From assembly GCA_022828595.1 (NCBI GenBank), contig JAKGHH010000003.1:55541759-55605758 (forward strand): a DNA stretch of 64,000 nucleotides, written 5' to 3'. The first letter of the stretch is position 1. The number at the start of each line of letters is the position of its first letter. Positions 12,240 through 24,200 of this stretch are shown piece after piece. The notes under the pieces were generated by a model that saw only the letters and a list, made by a program, of their open reading frames with translations, was not told the DNA's origin and searched no databases. This DNA is from Nelumbo lutea. Lineage: Eukaryota; Streptophyta; Magnoliopsida; Proteales; Nelumbonaceae. The position numbers and the translations under genes were made by a program.

Positions 12240-15200
12240 CAAGATAACAATTTTTTTGATAAATTCAAGATAACAAAAAAAAGGTCTCAAAAATCTACAT
12301 AACTAGAATACCATGCTTAGAAATCAACATGTAAAATGTGAAACATTGTAATCAAATGGTTCAGTTCTTCATTCTGGTCAGTTCATCTTTTGGGGATAAA
12401 TAACAGAAACTTTTATTAATAAAGAGATTAAAAAGGAGGATACATCAGTGAAAACCCTTTTCTTTCTTTTTCTTTTTGGATATAGGTGAAAGGAGTTTAA
12501 AGATGAAGAAATGACTGTTTTTAAAATGAAAAAAAAAAAAGATATCATTGATATAAGACTGAAGAAAGACAGGAAGGTATCCTCTAAAAACAAGCTTTCA
12601 GCCCAAATGTACAAACTACAAAATGATAAAAAATGATTCAACATTATCACTGAGCCTTGTCCCAATAAGTTGTTAAAGTAAGACAGGAAAAGGTATCCTC
12701 CAAAACAAAGCTTTCAGCCCAAAGATTCAAAATGATATAAAATGATTCAACATTATCACCGAGCCTTGTCCCAATGAGTTCTTACTGCCTTGCTGGCACA
12801 ACTAATCTAATTGTATGTCACCATCCAATTCAATCTAGTGAAATTACACTGAAATAGTTAAGAATTCTTGCTCACTACCTCAATCTAGGGGTGTCAATGG
12901 ACCGGGTTTGGGTTGGACCCCATCCAAATCAAAACCAATTTGAACAGGTTGGACGGTCCAATAAGACATTGAATTGGACCATCCAGACTTAATGGTCTAA
13001 AGTATTTATTAGATTGGATTGGACCCGACCCATCTGTAATGGATTTATATTGGACTGAGTTCGGTTGAACCAATATTGGATCCATTGACAGAAGATAAGA
13101 GTAGAGGTGTCAATGGACCAGGTTTGGGTTGGACGCAATCTGAATTAAAAAAAAATTGAACAGGTTGGACAGTCCAATAAGACATTGAATTGTACCAGTC
13201 CAGTCCAAAATATTTATCGGATTGGAGTGGACCTGGTCCATCCATAATGTTGGACAAATATCCAGTCCATAGAAGCCCTGCCTCAATCCATGTCTTTGTT
13301 GGTTTTCCCTTTATTAAAATTTAAAAGCTTTCAACATGCAGAGTCTGGCCACTCAGCCATTTTGACATTGTGACTTAGTTCTTGCTTAAATCAAAGAGAA
13401 AATAAGGAGAAACCAAGCAGAACTCTGATCAGACTAGTATATGACTAATGACTGATGATTCCCTGCCACTAATATAATACTCTAATAGGTATCTTCATCT
13501 CAACCATGGTCACTCTGTATGTTATTTTTTTATTTATTTATTATTTTTTTTTTTTGGGGGGGGGGTGTTCCTAAACATTCTGTTCCATAAAACATAGCTA
13601 GAATAATTGCAGTCTTGTATATCTTTTCAACATTAAATCAAAATATCAAGGTAACCAAACAAATATAATGAAATTTCTTCATAAAGTCTCAATAACAATA
13701 TTGTACAAGTTGTAATGGAAATGAAAACCTCATAAACAAACACTTAAGGGCAAAAGTGCACACCTTCAGCTGGTCCTTCCGAGTCAATGAAAGAACAGTA
13801 GCTGGAAGTGATAAAATCAGTGGAATAGCGGCACTGTACCATAAAGGAAATTTCTCGATCAATTTTTAGTCAAGTAGAGAATATAGAAATTAATAACCAT
13901 TTGTTTGATAGTGTTTCAATGACTTAAGTTTTTATTTAGATTATATTCAAGAAGATCATAGTTAAAAAACTAAGAATTACTCTGAACATTAAGCGGTTGG
14001 TATAAGAGACTACAGAGGTATAGAAAGTCAAAGTTAACTCATTGAAGCATATAATATGCAAGCATAACGTGACCTTTGGAAGATAGTTTTATATGACCCA
14101 TTCCAAAAATCAAACAAAGCACAGTTTCAATAATGGAGATAATTGTAATAATATTGTAATAATGCCATGATAAGTTGAAATGTGAAAAACCAAGGATCTT
14201 TTTCAGCTAAATGTGCCTTTGTGGAGAGCAAAAGAGAAAGAGAGAGAAGGGGCATAAAGCTTGGATATAGAGTTGCCAAGCTATCCCGGTGTGTGATGAA
14301 GATCCTATGCAAAACAACAATCTAGGAAGGTGGTTTCAGCTGCAAGAGGAAGGAGAGCAACAAGACAAGATGGTCAAATGGAATGTAAGGGGAGGAAAAT
14401 AAGACAGAGCAAGGCCAGGCAGATGGGGGGGCAAAAAGGAGTAACCCCTCTCTGTTGTACCAAGATGTGCAATGTACTATAAGGGGAATGAATTGGGACA
14501 ACTTGAGGCAGAGCAGGAAGTTGCTGGACAGGGAGCAGCAGCAGGGTATAGAGAGTGATCACAGTGCTGGCCGTGTGACAGGATTGGCTTCTCACCACCC
14601 CAAGGAAACGGATAGGGATCAGTTCTCTGAACAGGGAAAGGAAATTGCTAACATCAGTCCTCACTCCTCTCCAGTCTCCACCTTCTCGCCCAAACCCAGG
14701 TAACCAAGTGGTCATTTTTTGTTACTGATGAATGCTCAATGTCTTTTGTTCCAAATTCCTGTCTCGGCCCCGATCTGACAGCCAGTGTTTGCAAAGCCAC
14801 TCTAGCAGGAAGTACACCCATGGAGAAGGGGATGAAGGATATTAAAGGTTAATGGGGGGAAGTGAATAGGAATAAGCTGGTTTGGGAAATTATTGAAAGG
14901 ATAATGGGAGAAGTGGAAAAAAATGAATTGCAGAGGAGTGTGGTTCCTGGGTTAGAAAAGGAAAAAGATAATGTGTTGGGAGTGAGGAATGAAGGGAAGA
15001 GTAGGAGGGAGGTGAAGGAAAATTTAGAGGAGTCCAACAGAGAAGATTCTGTTGCAGAATTTGTGGGTAAATTGGGATGTAAACTAAAGGACCTGAATGA
15101 CCTAAAAGCATTCTTGCAAAAGAAAAAGGAGGGGAGTAAGACCAAGAAAAGAAAGCTAAGTGAGGTTGAGAGACTGAAAAGGGATGTAGAAGGAGATAAG

Positions 15201-18200
15201 CAATTTAGTGTCAAGGGTGAGAGAAGGAAAGGGTTAAAATAGGGGGGAGGGGGTGAAGGAAGGGAGCAAAAAAAAGAGATTTCATGAGGATTCTTAGCTG
15301 GAATATAAGGGGATTGGAGAGTGCAAGAGAGCTACAATTAAAGAAGTGATTAGGAAATTCAATCCGAATGTAGTGCTTATTCAGGAATCCAAGAAAATGA
15401 ATTTTGATAGCAGATGGGCAAGAAGTGTATGGAGGACAAAGGGGGATTAGCTGGGTGGCTGCTCCATCCTGGGGATCCTCTGGAGGGATTATGACACTGT
15501 GGAAGGAGGATGTGTTGATGGAGATGGAGGAATTAATAGGGAAAGGATAGAGTTATGGGAGGAATTGAGTGATGTTAGGGGCTTGTGGGATGGACCATGG
15601 TGTGTGGGAGGGGACTTCGATGTGGTTAGATTTACAAAGGAGACTAACAATCCCAATCAAAGTGTTACTACAAGTCTGAGGAATTTCAACCTATTTGTGG
15701 ATGCCTTTGAACTTAAGGAGATTCCTTTATCCCATAAGACTTTCACTTGGTCTAATCTTCAGTCGAACCCACTTTGTTCCAAATCCGATAGGTTTCTTTT
15801 CTCCAAAGACTGGGAAATACATTGGGGCAATTTATCCTCTAGAGCACTCCCAAGGCTTCCAATCATTGGCACATTGTGATCTACGAGGAAAGGGGAAGAG
15901 ATGGGCCTACCCCATTCAGATTTGAAAATATGTGGCTACATCACCCGAGATTCACAAAGAGGGCTAGAGAATGGTGGGAACAGTGTCACCCTTCAGTGGA
16001 ATGGGAAGGTATTAGGTTTCATTCTTGAAAGCAAAGATCAAAGAATGGAATCTATTGGGGTTTGGTAGAATTGAGGAAAGAAAGAGTACATTGATGGATC
16101 AAATAGAGGCCCTAGATTTGAAAGAAGAAAGAGGAGATTTTGGAGAAGAAGAAAAGGTACAACGAGGGAGACTGAGGAGGCAGCTAGAGGATTGTGTGCT
16201 CAAGGAGGAGATTAGTTGGAGACAAAAACCTCGTTGTAAATGGTTGAAGGAGGGAGACAGAAATACAAGTTATTTTCATGCAGTAGCAAATGGGAGGAGG
16301 AGGAAGAATTCTATTTCTAGGTTTGAAGCTGAGGGCTTAGTCCTCACCCACCCGGAGGAGATAGCATGGGCATTTATAGATCACTTTAAGTCCATCTTTA
16401 GGAGACCTTCAGGTGAGAGGGTTTGGCTGGAAAGTTTGGATTGGCCAAGTATTGGGGTTGAGAACAGAGAAGCTGGAAAGGAGGTTTGAAGTGGAGGAGA
16501 TAAAGGAAGTTGTTTTCTTCATGGAGGGAACAAAAGCTTCGGGACCAGAGAGATTCACAATGGCCTTCTATCAGGATTGCTAGGAAATATTGGGAAAGGA
16601 TTTAATGCTAGTGTTTGATGAGTTTTATAGGAGGGGAGTGATTAATCTTGGGTTGAACTCCACTTTCATTGCTCTGGAGTCTGGTCCCAAAGAAGAATGA
16701 TGCCTTACACCCAAAAGATTTCAGACCTATCAGCTTGGTTAATAGTTTGCATAAGATAATCGCAAAGGTGTTGTCTCTAAGACTAAAGATAGTATTGCCT
16801 ACCACTATTGCACCAAACCAAGGATCCTTTGTGAAGGGGAGGCAAATAACCGATCAGATTCTCATTGCAAATGAAAGTATGGAGAATTTTAAGAAGGGTA
16901 GGAAGAAGGGAGTGGTTTGTAAGTTGGACTTAGAAAAGGCTTATGACTTGGTTGATTGGGCTTTTCTTAAGGAAGTGATGGTAAATTTCGGGTTCTGGGA
17001 AAGATGGTGCAAGTGGGTCATGGGATGTGTTAGGAACTGCCACTACTCTGTGTTAGTAAATGGGATAGTGGTGGACTTATTTCCAGCTTTAAGGGGAATA
17101 AGACAAGGAGACCCTCTCTCCCCCTTCTTGTTTACCCTGGTGGCAGATGTTTTAGGAAGATTGATACAGAAAGCTAACTCGAGAGACTTGATAAGAGGGT
17201 GGAGACTAGGAAGGGAAGGGGTTCCACTTACTCATCTACAATTTGCAGATGATACAACCCTATTTTGTGAAGGAGGGGAATCAAGATGGATTAGAAATTT
17301 GAAACTGGTGATACAACTCTTTGAACGGATGTCCAACCTTAAGGTGAATTTTGAGAAGAGTTGCATGGTGGGTGTGAACTTGGAGGAGAGGGAGGCTAGG
17401 GAGTGTGCAGAATTGCTAGGCTGCTCTGTCTCAAGGTGGCCCCTAAATTACCTAGGCTTACCCCTAAGAGATAATCCTAAGAAAGGCAACTTTTGGAATC
17501 TGGTAGTGGAAAGATTTGAGAAAAGACTTGCCTCTTGGAAGAAGAATCATTTGTCTCTTGGGGGTAGGGTCACCCTTATTAGGGCTACCCTAGCCAATTT
17601 GCCCATTTATTTCTTGTCTATGTTCAAGGCTTCAGCAAAGGTGTCCAATAGGCCAAAAAAGATGATGAGAGACTTTCTTTGGGAACTAGGAGAGGAGAGA
17701 AGGGATCATATAGTGAGTTGGGAGGTGGTGACTAGAAGCAATAAGTTAGGAGGTCTTGGGATATGGGATATTAGGTTAAGGAATACAACTTTGCTGGGAA
17801 AGTGGTTATGGAGGTTCCCTTTAGAGAAGGAGAAGCTATGGGCTAGGATAGTGGCTAGCATTCATGGGCTTGAAAACAATGGCTGGGATCCTAGAATTCT
17901 GGCAAGAACTACAAGCGCTTCACCATGGAAAGCCATTTGTGACTTGCTTCCAGTTTTCTCCCCTCTAATCAAGTATGATCTAAATTCAGGCAACCTTATA
18001 AAGTTTTGGAAACAAACTTGGGTGGGGAATATCCCTCTAAAGGACCAATTCCCCTCTTTGTATGTTCTCTCTAATCTAAAAAATATGCCTATTTCCTCCT
18101 TCATTGTCCCTTCTACCTCCAGTTCTGGGTTTGGGTGGAATTTAGGTTTGAGAAGGGCTCCAAGGGATACAAATATGGACAGCACCATAACCTTATTGGG

Positions 18201-21200
18201 TATCCTTGAAAATGTTTTCTTACCTTTCTAAGGAGGATGCCAGAATTTGGATTCCTTCCTCTTCGGGCTATTTTTCTTGTGCCTCCTTTTTCCAAAGCTT
18301 AACTCAGCCTTCCTGTTCCATTGGCTCTTCCTTCCCTATAAAAGAGGTTTGGTGTAAGCCTATTCCCCCAAGGGTTGGGAGTTTTTGTTGGGAAGCCTTC
18401 CTGGAAAGATTCAACACGGGTGGTGTGCTTCAAAGAAAAAGACCCAAGATTTGCTTATCCCCGCACTGGTGCATTCTCTACAAAGCTGATGGGGAGACTG
18501 GTTATCACCTTTTAGTTGCTTGCCTTTTTGCCAAAAACAATATGCGAATAGGTTTTCTCTCTTTTTGGGAGGAAATGGAACCCCCCCTGTCTGTGCAAAC
18601 TCTATTTCCTTCATCCTTTTTTAGGTGGCATTTGACAAGAGGAAGGGCCATGTAGAGGTGCATAAGGGCTGTTGTTTGTTGGACATTGTGGGAAGAAAGG
18701 AATTCAAGGATTTTCTCAAATAAGGAGAGGAGTATTGTGATGAACTTACAATTTATATATAATTTTTGAGGACTTTAGCATGGATTTTTATGCCGGTTTT
18801 ATTAATTTTTGCCTTAATTTAGCTTAATGCTAAGAATAAGTTCAGGGATAATCAATCCAAGAAAATGAAGGAAAAAGGCAAGAAAAGAAGGTTCAAAAAG
18901 ACCAATTTCAGTCCAGCCCGGTCGTGGAAGCAAGAGAGAGCACTTCGGCCCAAAAAGAGCAAGTGAATTCCTTGAGAAAACCCAAGAAAATAAAGCCTAG
19001 CTATGAGGAGAATTCGGCCCAGCAAGGAAGGCCCATTTTTAGCCCAAATAACAGCCTAGAGTGTAGCCCACATGAGCTCAAAAGCAAGCTAAGTTGTAGC
19101 CCAAATAGCAGCCCAAAGGGAGCTAGGGGCGGCAACTCCTAGATGTTTCTTGAAGAGGAGGGAGCACTCTAGAAGGTTCATGAGGGGTGTAATACACCCC
19201 ATTCTAGAGGCTTCAAGAAGGGGCAAGATCCCCCTTGAAAAACTATATAAGGAGGCCTCTAGGAGGGGAGAAGGTGTTCAATTGCTTGAGAGGAAGGCTC
19301 TCCCACTCTTAGAGGTTCGGCCACCTTGAGAGAAGAGAAGAGAAGAAGGCTAGGCGCAAGGAAGAAGAAGAAGAAGGGCTGAAGGAAGTTCAAGACAAGC
19401 AAGCTAGAAGAAGAAGGTGAGTTCGAATTGAGAGTTTGTGATTCAAAGATCTTCTGTAATAAATCATTTGTAGTTTCATTTTCTTTTGATTTGAATTCAG
19501 TTTCTTAGTTATATGTTCTTTCTTCTTTCTCCTTGTTTCCATTCTTCCTTGATGTATTTCAGCTTGTAAAACTTCAGTTCAGCAATCTAATTCTTTTTTA
19601 TTCATTCAAATGGTCATGCATTGTACTTGAAGTTTCTTGAATAAGGGTGTGATTGTAGAGTAATTCGGCCAACTAACCTTCAAAACTCAGATCTGAATTC
19701 TCAGATCTGAGATTGCAAGATCTGAATTGCTTGAAAGAGAATTCAGATCTGCAATTTTCAGATTGGGCGAATTAATCTACAGCTTGGAATTCCTAGAGTG
19801 CTTGAGAGAGACTCTAGGAATTCAGATCTACTATTCAAGAACTGAATTGAGTGCAAGGTTAGAGATAACTTGCACAATTCAGTTGGTGATCAATTCAGAT
19901 TTGAATTGATGCCTTAGAAGTGTTTGAAGAAATGCATGCATGGGGATTAGATTCTTGCTAGAGATAGAAGAACCGTCACTCATGCATAGGATGAACATGT
20001 GCTTGAGAGAGGCTGTTCATGACCTTGGGGTTTCACCAAACCAAGGCTCAATCATGATTTATTCGAATGATCCAAATTGATAGATTGCTGAATTCTGAGA
20101 TTGACATTTACTGCTTACTCTTCTAACCTGATTTGAAGGCAATTGGGCCAATGATTTAGATAGATTTTAATTTAGGATTTCTTAGCTTTCATTAGAGTTT
20201 TGATTTATTTGTTGATCAGATAAGAAATGTTCAATTTAGTATTGGTAATTGTTTCCTAAATCCTCGTGGGAACGATACTTCACTCTCTACTTTATTACTT
20301 GAACGGCTAGTGCACTTGCTAGTGTCACAATGAGCCACACATCATATTGAAACTGTAATAGAGGTATTCACTTAAGGGCAGCACAGTAGTTAAAGACTTC
20401 AGATCTTTTTACTGACTTTACTCTGGATGACTTGATGAGAAAATGGAAGGAGATTGCTAATGCTGCTCAGAATAGAACAGGGACTAGTCCTTCTTGGACC
20501 CCTCCCCCTAATGGTTTTGTAAAACTGAACTTTGATGGCAGCAGTAGAGGGAACCCAAGACAATCTGGTATTGGGGGAGTCTTCAAGGATGAGAAAGGGG
20601 TTACTTCAACTATGTTTTCAGGCCCTATAGGGGTAGGTGATTCTCTCAGGGCTGAGATTTTTGCAATTCTGGAGGGAATACGAAAGGCAAAGGAGTTGAA
20701 TATAAGGAAACTTGTGGTTGAAGGTGATTCGCAGGTGGTAGTAGGATGGCTACAAGAGGATAAGGCGAGGTTGTGGAACTTCAGCAATGAAAAGAAAAAC
20801 TACAAGTGGCTAACAACGGATATGGAAGTAGTACAACTGGGTGAAAAGATCTGCTAACTCTTTTGCAGATGGGTTAGCTAAGCAAGGGGTGGCTCGGGAT
20901 TCTTTCTTTTGGGCAAAGTTGTAATTTCTTCTTATTGCTTTTATGGGGGCTCCTGCCCAACCTGGGGAGTTAAGAAAGTTTATCTCCCCCTCCTTGTATT
21001 TAATTCTGTTTATTATTAATGGAAAGTTACTGTTATTGATCAAAAACAAAAAAAAAAAAAAAAGTTCAAGAGCTCTTTTTCGGCTTTGAGGGACATGAAG
21101 TGGAAGGGGACTCCCTAGTAGCAATTGGCTGGATGAGACTACCACCTGATAGCCTACGGTAACTGCAGCAGTACATAAGAGAAGATGAGGTTGCCTGCCA

Positions 21201-24200
21201 CCAGGATGAACAGCTTATTCTTCTAAGATGAATATCTCACTTACATTGATCAGGATCTTATGTCCAGGGTGAATATCTCATTCACATGGATCAGGAGATC
21301 AGCTAATTAAGTGGCAGACAGTTTAGACAGATATGGAACTAATAAAGAGTTCTTTATCGGTCCTATTTTCCATAGGGGCTAATCACAATGTATTTGTATT
21401 GAAGTTTGATACTTTGGGATCTTTTGGCATGTCTTGAAGTCTGAAATGCTCTCCACGACCCTAGCCAAGACCAACCTTTTCCTAGGGATTGTTCTTTTGG
21501 TCTTTTGGCACGTTTTGAAGTCTGAAATGCTCTCCACAACCCTAGCCAGGACCAATCAGATATCAGATCTGATTACGTTCTTATTTTTTAACCATAAAAT
21601 GCTCTCCAGGTATTTTATTCATGCTTCATTATTGGTATCACATTCTTACTATATTAATATTTTATAAATAAAGTAATAAAATAATAACAATAATATAAAT
21701 TATTAATAAAATATCTATAGAAAATTCAAAAATAATATTAAAATAATAATAAAACAACAAAATATATTAAAATATTACTATTTATTTTTTGGTAATCAAA
21801 TAAAATATTAATATTTATTATTATACTATTTTATTGTTGTTATCATTTTATTTTTACTGTTTTGAATATTTTAACTATTATTTTATTATTACATTTTACT
21901 AATTATGTTATTATTACATTTTTTCCTCAAAAAAACTAATAATTTTATTTATTAATATTTACTATTATAATTTATTATTGCCTTTTGATTATTTTATTAA
22001 TATTATTAATTTATAATTATATTTACTATTCTATTACAAGTTTATTGTTATTTTATTATTATTCTATTAATATTTCATTACTCAAAATACTCTTACTAAT
22101 ATTTTATGAACATTTTATTATTTCTCTATTATTTAATTATATTTTATTATTAATAATGTTAATTATCATAACATAAAAATTCATTCTCAGATTCAAATGT
22201 GGGGCAAAAATGGTAAATTAACCATTTTCAGAATTCAGCACTCAGATTTTAGAACAACATCCTCTGCATTCAGATAACAAAACAGAAAAACACAAATTTT
22301 CGAAATACTTTCTTTCAGAGTTTTTCTGCTTTTCAGACTTGGACTTCAGACCAACAGAATGGCACCTTAGGATGATTTTGTTTGCTCAACTGGACCAAGA
22401 ACCTAGAATCCAGCAAAACAAGTCTAAATTCCAGGAGTCAGTTTGAATAGTTAAAACATCCAATTAGTCTTGGGTTAAAAACATTGATTTTAACAGTTTC
22501 AGAGGAATGCTACTTGCCTATTGTTCTCCAAGCAAGCTAAAGAATCTAGCTGGTCAAATAAGTCCCTGGCTGTGCCAGGAATCCCAATGCCAAGGAAGAA
22601 TTTTCCTAAACCAACAATTTTATCTCCTGGAAGCTGCAAAGATCAAAGACAGATCTTCAAGGTCTATAAGAGTCAGGAAAACAGTGGTTACATGAAATAA
22701 TATAGACATCAAGTAATACTCAGACTCACATTTAGCTTCCCAGACACAATATCTGCAAATGTTGTTATTCCACGCACTACGGATGAAGTAGTTGACAGAG
22801 GGCCCTGGTTCTCAAGTTTCTCATCAAAATAGAATGCCCCATCACCTACAGATAGCCAAAGGATTCTACTAAATATATGCTGTGTACAAATACATAAAAA
22901 GGAAAAGCTCCGATACTTAAGGGTCAAGATACTGCAGGCTACCAAATTAATGCAACATATGAAGCACATCAATTTTAGTTGCAGATAATTATGCTAGAGA
23001 TGATTCATTTATCAAAAAAAAAATGCTAGAGGTGGTGTGAAGAAAAATGATATGTACTAGGGATTCAGTGAAAGCATTGGGCTATCTAAACCACATTATT
23101 GAAGGTGACGCCCATGTTGTGATAGATCAGATGGGGGAGAAAAACATTGGGCTTTGGAGAATATCAATTAAGAAAGGCATGAGCTCCAGGTGCTAGATTT
23201 GACCCCTCATTCATAAGGGTACCAAGGCGGACCAACTCATTTGTAGATAGCCTAGCTGACGGCCATGTGGAGAGAATGAACAATATTTGGGCCCTAATAT
23301 GTGAATTGTACTTCCATTTGATGTGTAGGGGAGCCCCAAATTTGGTCTTGGACTTCCCTTGGTAATTTTGTAAGTCTACACATTGGAGCCCTTTAATGAC
23401 TTTCTTCATCCCTCAATTTTTCTAATTTCTTTTTCTTTTCTTTGGTAGAGTTAATGGGTTTTGTATATTTCTTTTCTTGTAACTTATCAATAAAAAATAA
23501 GTCACAGAAAGAAAAAATAAAAAACCTAAAAGAATATTTCATAGTTATCAACAATTACCCCTTCTTCAAAAGTTAGACTGTATACTCAGTTCAGAGGGCC
23601 CAAGTGCTTGGATTTATGGATATGCATCAAGCAGTCATATGCAAAATGTTCAAGATATCGTGAAAATATAATTAAAATGAGGGGAGAAGAAGATACATAC
23701 CATAACTCTCTATATTATCAAAAATCTTGGCAATATCATTCTTCACTTTACCTATCTGTCAATTAAATGACATGTCAGTTACAGAAAATGGGAGCCAGCA
23801 TAACCTTAAGGGGATGGAAGAGATGAAATTATATGCTTAGCATCATATTCACCCAAAAGACCAAAGGAAACTAAAATATTTCCCAAGTATTGAAGTTCCC
23901 AAGTCAACAAGTTGAATTAATGTGTTATATGGATATTACCTTCCCCGTCTAAGGTAAATAATCAATCTCTTTCCTCAACCCTTCACCCCTCAGTAAATGT
24001 TCTAACCTCTATTTCTGCACCTATGCCTGTTACCAGCATCTCACATTCTAATATAATCTTATAATGCCACAATGTCCACCACGACACTGATGGCATCAAC
24101 CCCTCCTGAATCTACCTCTACCTAAAAGTCGGTGTAACTGACTTTCTAAAACTTGATACCAATGCACATGAATGGTAATTTATTATCCTTAAATGAGTCA

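Larger units (their letters stand above)
14330..21061 (+). mobile_element. L1-type LINE in RPN2 intron 9 (LINE-2), split by a solo LTR
   Basis: A plus-strand element, antisense to RPN2, with ORF1 remnants (about 14.4-15.24 kb), endonuclease (15.28-15.9), a largely intact reverse transcriptase (16.0-18.23), zf-RVT (18.2-18.73), then a 1.6-kb LTR insertion, RNase H (20.35-20.93), 3' UTR and an A-run at about 21046-21062. Same family as LINE-1 but better preserved. The 5' boundary is approximate and no target-site duplication was recognised. Confidence 0.9.
13834..22517 (-). other. RPN2 intron 9: 8.7-kb GC-AG intron
   Basis: On the minus strand the upstream exon ends AACAATAG and the intron starts GCAAGT, the classic GC-donor consensus AG|GCAAGT. 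The acceptor is TGGTACAG before TGCCGC at 13833. Using this GC site keeps the frame into the conserved block [20 protein letters not shown]; the nearest GT, 4 nt downstream, would break it. The intron holds LINE-2, a solo LTR inside that LINE, another RNase H scrap and an AT-rich tract. Confidence 0.9.

Noticed and set aside
18731..20334. 5-bp target duplication for the solo LTR
   Set aside because: Flanks AGTAT and ATGAG do not match; shifting the ends by one or two bases did not help.
21630..22175. Gene in the AT-rich tract (63-residue Ile/Leu/Tyr ORF)
   Set aside because: Low-complexity A/T words produce the frame; no domain or splice pattern.
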